From Candidatus Heimdallarchaeota archaeon (GTDB lineage: Archaea; Asgardarchaeota; Heimdallarchaeia; Hodarchaeales; Hodarchaeaceae), in the NCBI GenBank assembly GCA_011364965.1, contig RDOB01000005.1:1-64000 (forward strand): DNA of 64,000 bases, in the 5' to 3' direction. Shown here piece by piece: positions 30,061 to 38,600 of this stretch. The notes beneath the pieces were generated by a model. That model worked only from the letters and a program-made list of their open reading frames with translations. It had not been told where the DNA came from and made no database searches. Within the stretch, counting starts at the first letter, position 1. Every line of letters starts with the position of its first letter. A program made the position numbers and the translations under genes.

Positions 30061-30067
30061 TTTTTTT
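30061..30067 (+). terminator. Oligo-T terminator after the helicase gene
   Basis: Seven T, preceded by a TCTC segment, about 20 bases after the helicase stop codon. Confidence 0.45.
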
Positions 30068-30156
30068 AGACTTAATAGGATATAATCATAATCCTCAAAT
30101 ACAAGTATAGGATAAAATCAAATAAATCTCTCTAAGATGGTTCTAGGTGCTTTTTA

Positions 30157-31206
30157 ATGAATTTTTTGTCAGATACTGAAAGAATAAGATACTCTAGGCA
30201 AATAGTTTTACCAGATATTGGTGAAGAGGGACAATTAAAATTAAAAAGAGCGAGGATCTTAATAGCTGGAATGGGTGGGCTTGGAACATTTTCAAGTCTG
30301 TTACTTGCTGAAATAGGTGTTGGATTTCTTAGAATTGTTGATAGAGATATTGTTGAGCACACCAATCTACATCGTACGCCATTATATACAACCAAAGATT
30401 TGAATCGAGCAAAGGTTGAAGTAGCAGCAGAGCGATTGAAACGATTGAACCCTGAGTTAGTAGTAGAACCTTTTGCCTGTCATCTCGATGCTTCTAACAT
30501 TGAGGAACTTATGGAAGATATCGATATTGTTATAGATGCACTTGATAACTTTGAAACGCGTCGTATTATAAATCGGGAAAGTTACAAACGGAAAATTCCA
30601 TTGTTATTCGCTGGCGTTGGAGCTCGATCTGGAAATCTAGCAATTTTCAATCTTAAAGAGGACAGTCTTTGCCTAGATTGTCTTTATCATGGGATCTTGG
30701 ATGATGAATTAGAAACATGCGATATAATCGGGATACACCCTGCATTATTACCAATTATTACCGGCATTCAAATTCATGAAGCAATTGAAGTAATTATCAA
30801 AGGGTCTTCCATTTTGGATGGTTCACTGCTCTTCATTGATTTGAATTCTTTGAATTTCGATCAGATACCTATACATAAAAACCCGATATGTCCTGTATGT
30901 TCCACTGAGAATTATATTCAGGATTTTGAATCTATTAATGACTATAGGGTATTGGATATATGTGGTGGAGACAACTATATGTTTGTACCTGGAAAAAAGA
31001 AGATTTTCGAATTAGAAAAGATATATAACGATCTAAAATCTCTTTATTCCATATCCACAAAAGGAAAATTAGCGGTAACGATAGATTTCACTAATAATAT
31101 CAAAATTACTTTATTTAAGGGAGGAAACGTGCTGATTAGGGGAAGTTCATCACCCGAAAACGCCCAGCAGATTTGGGATACGCTTAAAACTAAGATTTCA
31201 GGATAA
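30157..31206 (+). CDS. ThiF/MoeB/HesA-family E1-like adenylyltransferase
   Basis: A 349-residue E1-like enzyme that adenylates the C-terminal glycine of a ubiquitin-fold sulphur carrier. The N-terminus RYSRQIVLPDIG is characteristic. The nucleotide loop is GMGGLG (38-43), and the DRDIVEHTNLHR segment carries the family's ATP-contacting residues. Zinc cysteines are CLDC and CPVC. A candidate thiolate cysteine lies in ETCDIIGIHP. The last 70 residues form the small beta domain seen in many ThiF/HesA proteins (KITLFKGGNVLIRGSSSPE). No ubiquitin-like carrier gene is next to it, so the target (molybdopterin, thiamine, tRNA thiolation or protein modification) is undecided. Confidence 0.88.
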   Translation: MNFLSDTERIRYSRQIVLPDIGEEGQLKLKRARILIAGMGGLGTFSSLLLAEIGVGFLRIVDRDIVEHTNLHRTPLYTTKDLNRAKVEVAAERLKRLNPELVVEPFACHLDASNIEELMEDIDIVIDALDNFETRRIINRESYKRKIPLLFAGVGARSGNLAIFNLKEDSLCLDCLYHGILDDELETCDIIGIHPALLPIITGIQIHEAIEVIIKGSSILDGSLLFIDLNSLNFDQIPIHKNPICPVCSTENYIQDFESINDYRVLDICGGDNYMFVPGKKKIFELEKIYNDLKSLYSISTKGKLAVTIDFTNNIKITLFKGGNVLIRGSSSPENAQQIWDTLKTKISG

Positions 31207-31373
31207 TGTGTTTAGAAACCTATTAAACAGTGAAGAGATCCTAGTTAGATATATCCTAGTACCTCAATTTATTTAAATAAACTATCCAATTAGCTACTAG
31301 CAAATCCAGTTTAAATCCATTACCAATCGTACTAATGGATCGACAACGAAATCATGCTAGTGTTAATAATGAA

Positions 31374-31380
31374 TTATATA
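31374..31380 (+). promoter_or_regulatory. TATA box of the longin/DENN-like operon (leaderless)
   Basis: TTATATA centred 27 bases before the ATG at 31404, the spacing expected if transcription starts at the start codon itself. Confidence 0.55.
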
Positions 31381-31403
31381 ACCGCTACGCTTGGTGAACA
31401 ATA

Positions 31404-32567
31404 ATGGCAGATGTGATATTTTCAGCATTCGACGAGAGGGCAGGACCAGTTGCAATATATTCAACCATAAATGATCCTGTTTTAACCAAAAAAATTGCAG
31501 TTAAAAGTATAGTATCGACTTTAACCAGTGTTCGAACTTCCTCCTCAGAAAGACTAGAAGGAGAGGCTATAATACCCTTTCCAAATGAAAATCGAATCGC
31601 GTTTATTTTCTATACCTCCCTTGATCAAAAAACAGAAGGAGGGGAATATCGAGTTATATCGCTAAGCGCTGTTGTACCTAATGAAAAGAAGACTGGACTC
31701 TATTCCAATGCGACGATTTTGTCACAAAACGCAGTAGAGATAAAGGATACTCTAAATGCAAGCTATACTTTTGGTCAACCAGTTTCTCGAGAAATAGAAG
31801 CTAAACTAAAAGCTTGGGGAGAGCTAACTAAGACCCAAGAAATGGCAATTATCGCAGAGAAGGAAATGAAATTTGGACTTAGGAGTTTATTTGAGATTTT
31901 CCCTCCCAAGAAAAGTATTCGTAGTTATGAAGATCCCCTCGTACCTGTATTTTTAGGTGCTGTATTGAAAATTCCTGTTGTCCTCGTCGGTCCCAATGTT
32001 GAATTTCTCCTTGAAATATCTGATATTATTCGTGAATTTATGCCTGGTCAAGATTTGGATGTGCGATTATCAATTGCATTGGACTATAAATCGCAAGCTG
32101 TAGCAATGAAGATTCCAAGAGCAGATATAATTTTATTAAATGAAGAACAGGACAAAAGAAAGAACTTCTATCGAGATCCTGTAATTCTTGCTGGAATGGG
32201 GAAATCATCAAGGTATATCAACTATTCTCTCGACGTAAAAGCTGAAAAGGTAATAGAATCAATTTTAAAGAAAGCCCGTGATTTTAATGATGAAATGGTT
32301 GCGAATCACTATTTAGAAGGTGAATTCCTTTCTTTATTCTCAAAAATGACAAATTTAAAGGATTATTGTCTTACTGGACGGCAGGGAAAACCCAAAGATG
32401 TAGCAAAGAATTTTGATGTTGACGAGGACTACATTCTTTTGCTAGCAGAAGCTTTACGCACTCGGAAAGAGGCTTCTGCTCAAACTATTAACAAAATGTT
32501 TCAAAATGAGACTGAATTTGCCAAAATGGACATTCGAAGTCCAAAGAATGTTGGCTTCATTCGATAA
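31404..32567 (+). CDS. Soluble longin/DENN-like protein
   Basis: This 387-residue cytosolic protein begins VIFSAFDERAGPVAIYS (FD at 9-10, GP at 14-15), the opening strand-turn-strand of longin domains in the NPRL2/FLCN/DENN class, and matches the FFDQV-x-GPVP start of the cytoplasmic tails of the giant surface proteins. The longin-like part ends at about residue 120. A second alpha/beta region (about 175-270) starts DPLVPVFLGAVLKIPVVLVG and may correspond to a cDENN-like domain. The C-terminal 80 residues look helical, HTH-like. DENN proteins activate Rab-type GTPases and FLCN/NPRL proteins regulate Rag-type GTPases; extending that role here is inference. It is the first gene of a two-gene operon. 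Confidence 0.72.
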   Translation: MADVIFSAFDERAGPVAIYSTINDPVLTKKIAVKSIVSTLTSVRTSSSERLEGEAIIPFPNENRIAFIFYTSLDQKTEGGEYRVISLSAVVPNEKKTGLYSNATILSQNAVEIKDTLNASYTFGQPVSREIEAKLKAWGELTKTQEMAIIAEKEMKFGLRSLFEIFPPKKSIRSYEDPLVPVFLGAVLKIPVVLVGPNVEFLLEISDIIREFMPGQDLDVRLSIALDYKSQAVAMKIPRADIILLNEEQDKRKNFYRDPVILAGMGKSSRYINYSLDVKAEKVIESILKKARDFNDEMVANHYLEGEFLSLFSKMTNLKDYCLTGRQGKPKDVAKNFDVDEDYILLLAEALRTRKEASAQTINKMFQNETEFAKMDIRSPKNVGFIR

Positions 32568-32596
32568 GACAAAAAATATTCTGTGAGTAACAAAAT

Positions 32597-33634
32597 ATGT
32601 CACAACGAGAAAAAGAAATAGAAAAGAAAATTGCTCTGTTAGAGGGAGAGAAAAAGATTCTTGAGGGTATTAAAGCTTATTACGAACAAGATTTATCTTA
32701 TAATGAGCTAGAAGAAATCTCAGGAATCTCTATAAGAGAATTGAAGCGATATCAACAGGACAATGAGTATCCTTATCGTATTGGCGCTAATAAAAAAGCA
32801 GTATTTGAAAAAATTAGCAATAAAGTTAATGAAATTGATAATGAAATAAAATCACTGCGTGGATCAGTTTTCGGAACATTAGATCAAATATTGTTTATTC
32901 CGAGCTGGAGTAAATTAATTGGATCAACATTCAATGGTTTTTATTTAAATCAACCTGTAACAAAGATAAATCAAGATAACGTGGTCTTTCTTCCTGATCT
33001 TGCGTTAACAGGTTTTGAAGATACTACTGGAGAGCCATTTTTCCTGATTACAGGACTGGGGTTATATTGGGTTAAATTTGAATTAGGAGCAGGTTCAATT
33101 GTTACTGATTATAGAGAAATTACAGGGATCCTTCTGCCTCTTGATCTATATGAGAAAGCACAAGATGAAACAGGTTCTGTATTGAGCAGTGAATCAATTC
33201 GAATGACAGAGTATATGGTTTCCATTCCTTTCTCATTAATCATGGCTAAAAAAACGACTCAAATGTATTTACGGGGAGTATTAGCTAGAAATGTGTTTCA
33301 TCCGTATAAAGAATGCTTTGATCAACTTCTTTCATCTTGCCAAAATCCCAATAGCTTCAAACGGAGCGAAGGATTAAAGATCCTAAGTGGAGGACTTTCA
33401 ACACAACGGCCATTATATACAAATGAGCTCTTAACTGAAAAACATCTTCCAGGCTATACCTCCCTTGTAGCAGGAATAAAAAATACACAACCCAAACTCC
33501 AAAAAATTCTTGGTAATTTACAATTAGAAAGCACAGAAGACGCTTTCTTCGAAAAAATCGAAAGAATCAAAAGTGAATTTAGGGAAATTGGCCGTAAATA
33601 TCTTTTGGATTGGGTACCAAGTCAAATTAGTTAG
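32597..33634 (+). CDS. Hypothetical protein, operon partner of the longin/DENN-like protein
   Basis: A 345-residue cytosolic protein starting 29 bases after the longin/DENN-like gene. Residues 1-35 are charged and helical (coiled coil). The next segment, YNELEEISGISIRELKRY, looks like a short helix-turn-helix, and a second coiled coil (about 72-95) follows. The remaining 240 residues are mixed alpha/beta, with a strand-rich middle (FFLITGLGLYWVKFEL). No known family is recognised. Co-transcription suggests that it acts with its neighbour, perhaps as a complex subunit. Confidence 0.65.
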   Translation: MSQREKEIEKKIALLEGEKKILEGIKAYYEQDLSYNELEEISGISIRELKRYQQDNEYPYRIGANKKAVFEKISNKVNEIDNEIKSLRGSVFGTLDQILFIPSWSKLIGSTFNGFYLNQPVTKINQDNVVFLPDLALTGFEDTTGEPFFLITGLGLYWVKFELGAGSIVTDYREITGILLPLDLYEKAQDETGSVLSSESIRMTEYMVSIPFSLIMAKKTTQMYLRGVLARNVFHPYKECFDQLLSSCQNPNSFKRSEGLKILSGGLSTQRPLYTNELLTEKHLPGYTSLVAGIKNTQPKLQKILGNLQLESTEDAFFEKIERIKSEFREIGRKYLLDWVPSQIS

Positions 33635-33647
33635 AAAAATCGATTTA

Positions 33648-34790
33648 CTATTCTTTAATAATTTCAACTAAGGCCTCTTGAATCATTTGAACATCTACCT
33701 CTGTAAGACCTGCATGAATGGGGATTTCAAAGTGCGTTGCAGCAATTAATTCAGTATTTGGCAAGCTCACTTTCGAGTAATCAGGATATGTAACAAATTT
33801 GCTCCATCTCCATTTCTTTATTCCATCTAAGTAAGTATGTTGTTGATGACATGGGATGGAATAAATCTGCCGTGATCCAATATTATAGTTTTTTAATTCA
33901 GAAATAATTTGATTTGGAGTAAATTTGGGGCTATCAACAACTGGAGCGCATATATAATGCCCATGAATAAATCCCTTCGGGATTTCTTGATTACGAATTC
34001 CACTTAAACTGTCGATCGTTTTCCTGATTTTTTTTGCGTTCTCTTCTCTTCTTTTCAACATTAGAGGAAGTTTTCTCAGCTGAACAAGTCCTATTGCTGC
34101 TAGTGGATCTGCTAATCGAAAATTATAAGCGACATATTCATGATGATATCCTCCTTGTGCGCCTCTCCCGTGATTTTTAAGACTACGCATTTTTAATGCT
34201 AATTCATCATTATCAGTCACAATCATTCCTCCTTCTCCAGAAATCATGTTTTTTGTTGCATAGAAGGAAAAACAACCAACCTCTCCAAAAGAACCAACAT
34301 GTTTTCCATCGATTGAGGCCCCATGAGCTTGGCAAGCATCCTCAATGACAATTAGATCATGATCAGTAGCTATGTCAAGAATAGCTTTCATATCTGCTGG
34401 TAAACCAAAAATATGAACTGGAAGAATTGCTTTTGTCTTCGGAGTAATCAGTTTTTCAATTTCCTCTGGATCTATATTATAAGTTTTTGGATCTAGATCT
34501 GCAAAGATTGGTACATTACCACCGAAGCTAATTGCGTTTGCAGATGCAATGAAGGTGAATGCAGGTGTGATAATTTCTGCTCCTGGAGGAATATCTAGAG
34601 CTTCCAAAGCTAAATGCAACGCTGATGTTCCATTGGTTGTACAAATTGCATTCTTTGCTCCTACAAAATTTGCAAACTCTTTTTCTAAGATTCGAGCGTT
34701 TTTTCCTTCAACAAGAGCTTTAGATCTAATAGTTTCAGTTACTAGGCTGATTTCTTCTTCAGTTATTTGCGGATCTGCGACATTAATCAT
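33648..34790 (-). CDS. DegT/DnrJ/EryC1/StrS-family aminotransferase
   Basis: A 380-residue fold-type I PLP enzyme that aminates or otherwise modifies keto-sugars of nucleotide-activated sugars. The PLP lysine is K180 in SFYATKN. Other family signatures are TNGTSALHLAL (phosphate binding), VHIFGLPADM and EDACQAHGA (ring-stacking and Asp sites). The C-terminal PIHAGLTE is also typical. Together with the sugar nucleotidyltransferase elsewhere in the window it fits synthesis of amino sugars for surface glycans, though the two are not linked in an operon. It converges on the preceding gene with 13 bases between stops. Confidence 0.92.
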   Translation of the reverse strand: MINVADPQITEEEISLVTETIRSKALVEGKNARILEKEFANFVGAKNAICTTNGTSALHLALEALDIPPGAEIITPAFTFIASANAISFGGNVPIFADLDPKTYNIDPEEIEKLITPKTKAILPVHIFGLPADMKAILDIATDHDLIVIEDACQAHGASIDGKHVGSFGEVGCFSFYATKNMISGEGGMIVTDNDELALKMRSLKNHGRGAQGGYHHEYVAYNFRLADPLAAIGLVQLRKLPLMLKRREENAKKIRKTIDSLSGIRNQEIPKGFIHGHYICAPVVDSPKFTPNQIISELKNYNIGSRQIYSIPCHQQHTYLDGIKKWRWSKFVTYPDYSKVSLPNTELIAATHFEIPIHAGLTEVDVQMIQEALVEIIKE

Positions 34791-34949
34791 TCAATTATAT
34801 CTCCTATATTCATATAGGTTCAGTTTGCATATTGGAAGACTCTTTATTAGTTTTAGACTATTGCTTCATACGGAAGCTAACATGGTTAATTATAATCTCG
34901 AGAATTATCCTCGTATTTATTGGGATTTGACTTGCTAAAGGAACAAGAA

Positions 34950-35642
34950 ATGCATCAAATTGTAGAAAATTATAATAGAATACTCAATGAGTTGCAGATG
35001 TTTTCCCAAAAGAACTTTGTTCCAAAAATCTGTGTCGTAACTAAGAAACAACCAATTGAAATCGTTAGAAATTTTCTTAGATATGTAAAAAATCCTATCT
35101 TAGGGGAAAATCGAGTTGATGAAGCTGTGGAAAAAATCGAATCCTGTGGTCAAAATAATGCTACTTGGCATTTTATCGGTCATCTGCAGCGTAACAAAGT
35201 AAAAAATATAATTGACAAGATAAAATTAATTGAATCTCTTGATCGAATTGAACTTGCAGAGGAACTTGAGAAACGTGCATGTCAGAAAAATCTCATGATA
35301 AATTGTTTAGTTCAAATTGATGTTACTCAAGATGGGACTAAGTATGGCGTTCCTCCTGATGAAAAGGCTTTATTAGATTTTCTAATTGCATTGGAAAATT
35401 ATGAACATATCCAAATAAAGGGTTTAATGACAATTGCTCCATTTGTGGCTCCAGAGAACACAAGATCATATTTTAAACGAGCTTCTCAACTATATTTGAA
35501 AATGAAGCAATGTGAGACTTTACCTTCAAATGTGGAAATGCAAATATTATCAATGGGAATGTCAAATGATTATCAGATCGCTCTTGAAGAAGGATCAACC
35601 CTGATTCGCTTAGGAACTGCAATATTTGGTCAATATATGTAA
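34950..35642 (+). CDS. YggS-type pyridoxal phosphate homeostasis protein
   Basis: This small PLP-binding TIM-barrel protein keeps PLP in balance and has no known catalytic role. Signatures are CVVTKKQP (PLP lysine), GENRVDEA, WHFIGHLQRNKVK, GLMTIAP and the C-terminal MGMSNDYQIALEEGSTLIRLG. From the ATG at 34950 it has 230 residues, close to the family norm; a TTG at 34920 would add ten. A TATA-like TATTTAT about 33 bases upstream favours the ATG. It is divergent from the PLP-dependent DegT aminotransferase, a sensible pairing. Confidence 0.93.
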   Translation: MHQIVENYNRILNELQMFSQKNFVPKICVVTKKQPIEIVRNFLRYVKNPILGENRVDEAVEKIESCGQNNATWHFIGHLQRNKVKNIIDKIKLIESLDRIELAEELEKRACQKNLMINCLVQIDVTQDGTKYGVPPDEKALLDFLIALENYEHIQIKGLMTIAPFVAPENTRSYFKRASQLYLKMKQCETLPSNVEMQILSMGMSNDYQIALEEGSTLIRLGTAIFGQYM

Positions 35643-35671
35643 TTATTCAGTAAATCAAAAAAAATTTATTA

Positions 35672-35679
35672 TATTTATA
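35672..35679 (+). promoter_or_regulatory. TATA box of the coiled-coil TrmB-like gene
   Basis: TATTTATA. Transcription would start near 35702, which would exclude the ATG at 35688 and favour the in-frame ATG at 35712. Confidence 0.4.
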
Positions 35680-35687
35680 CGGGAAAT

Positions 35688-38600
35688 ATGAAAAATAGTG
35701 GTGTAGAATTAATGTCTATCAGTGAAGAGGAGTTTTCTTTAACTAAACAGGAATTAAGGTTATATTCTTTATTAATAAAGTTTGGCCCAAAGACGAAAAA
35801 GGAATTAATTCTTTCCCTAGATCTTCAAGAGAAGGGGGATAAATTTGAAGAGATTTTGGGGAAATTAATTCAAAAAGGGCTTATAACAAGCTCGGATGAA
35901 TTTTATTATCCCAGTATCCCAATAGAGAATATTATCAATATTTTAAACTTAAATTTAACTACTCTAAAAGATAATCAGAAGAATGTAAATGATTCTTTCA
36001 GTCTCCAGAAAAAGATTTTGGATGAGAATTTAAAGATACTTAAGAATTCGCTAGAAAATCAGTTGAATGAATCAAAATCTATCAATTCAGAATTAAATAA
36101 GTCATTAAAATCAGAAATTTCGGAGATTGAGAAGACACATGTGGGTAAAGCCGAAGAACTCACAGAGAATTTTATTGGAGAATTAAAAACGCGATATATT
36201 GAGAAATTCTCTGAAACTCAATCGAAATTATCAACTGAAGAAGCCCAACTTGAAAAAAATTGGGCCACAGCTGTAGAAGGATTTTATTCTCTTCCAGCAT
36301 CAGGAACCCGCAATATACGCGAATCTGTTTCTCATTACGAAAAAGAGCTCTCAAATATTATAGATACAACAACTACTCGAATTGAAGAAATTCAGAGTCA
36401 AATGGGTGATATTCTCACGGTTCTTGAAACCGAATCTGCTTCACAATTAAATGAATTTTTTTCAAACACACAAACAGCCTCCAATGAGTTCAAAACAAAC
36501 CTACTGACTGAAATAGGAGAGACACGCAAACATGAGAAGGATTTTATTTCCGATGTTCGAAAGAATATCCAAGTCAATTTTGTAGAAAAGATCGATCGGG
36601 TGTTGAAAAAGGTATCTGATGGTTTGATTAAAGAAATTGATGAAGAAATTGATAAAACTCTCGTTAACATAAGGAAAGAAACGTTAGATGCAATCTCAGA
36701 CAGTTCCAGTAAGCTTAAAGCTGAATTTCAAGAGTTTAAAGACAATGCTTCTGAATTAATCCTAGAACAAAAATCTTATCTTGAAGTACTTGACTCTGAG
36801 CTCTCTGATTTCTCCAATGAACAAAAATTACCAAATAAAAAAGAGCTTTTCATTAAACAGCTTCAAGCTCATTTATCCACTGATATTACGTCTTTAGAAA
36901 CGAATTATCTTCGCATACAAAAAACTGTTACAGAAATAATGGAGTCAATTAGACGAACTGCAAAAAATAAGTTAATAGAACAAACTGCTGAATTTGATGT
37001 CCTTCTTAATAAATTTTCTGATGTTACAGAGAAACATCTTTCGAGAAAAGATACTGATATAATTCGACTCCAGCAGTTGTCTCAATCAATTGACCAGTTT
37101 CTAAGAAACCTTTTGGTTTCTATACCTGGAAGGGCAAATCAATTCAAAACTTCTTTGAAAGATTCATTTGATAGTTCCATTAATGAAGTACAAAATCAGA
37201 TGGGAGATTCAACTTACAGTTCTATTCAAGAAATTAACACCATTCTTCAGGGTTCGCAAAAACGAGTTCAGGGGTCATTCAAAGAATCCATTGATGACAG
37301 TAAAAGAGAGATTGCAAATGTTATCGCTTCTCTTGATCAGTTTGCAACCACTATTACAAATCTACAATCAAATTATTCGGAAAAAATTGAACCAAGGTTT
37401 GATCAAAGAGCAAAAATAATGAATACAGAACTCGAAGCAGTTGCTCGTAATTTTCAACAGGTTTTAAATGGAATGGAGTCTGGATATGCCGATATAAATG
37501 AAAAACTTGCTTCAGAGCATTATATAAACGTAACCAATATTCAATCATCCTTCCAAAGCTCATCTTCGCAGCTTAAAGGGGAAATCGACTCGATTTTTTC
37601 ACAAAATCGCGCGAAAAATCAAGAATATCTTTCTCAATTGGATTCAACTCTTCAAGTTCATCTAGATCGCACTATTGAAGCAATAAAAGAGGGTTTTAGT
37701 CAAATTAAAGATGAATTCAATACAGAACTTGAAAACCAAGTTAAAGAATTGAATGGTTTTAATGAAGAACAGCAAGCTAATCTTAGTACAACAGTTGAGT
37801 CATTTATTCAACAGGGAGAGAAATATCTTGAGGATTTTAGAACCAATCTTGGTAAAAACCTAGATGAAAATCAAAAGAAGGTATCTGAATTCATCACAGA
37901 AACTCGTAAGTCAACAAATGAAGTTGTTTCCCTTCATAAATCAAATATTTCAAAATATCAGGAAAAAGGCCCAACTGATATTTTATCCTTCATAAAACAA
38001 ATTGAATCAGAGATTTCTAATCAAACTAAAAACGTTAGAGAAGCCATGGAAGAACTTGAGGTATATTATAATGAGTTATCAGATTCAACTCAAGGGGAAA
38101 TTTCTAGGTTACTACTTCAAGTTCAAGAGAGCGGTGATAAACTCAAGGCATTGGTTAAAGATTCCCTTCATGTTATCACTAATAGTTTAGAGAGGGCAAA
38201 TGAGTCAATTGACACTTACTTTTCAGATTCCCTCACAGATCTTGAAAATCAGGTCGGAGTGGCCTCTGGGTTCATAACATCAGAAGTTGAGACCTCTGCT
38301 TTATCAATCCAAGAGGAAGTTGAAGTTCTAAAAAAGGATCTGAAGGATAATATTGATAAACTTAGTTCAGGAGTGAAAGAAATCATCGAAAGCCAAGATC
38401 AAGATTTCCAAATTAAAATTCCAGAATTTTCAAAGGAATTTGATCAAACATTCCAAAATATGATTGGAGATAGGAAGCAACAACACCAGGATCTTGAACA
38501 GAAAACACAGGAATCTTTAGAATCCTTAATAGTATCGTGGAATAAACAAATGTCAAGTGGAAAAGAAAAATTAGTAGATGTTTCCACACAGCTTGATAAA

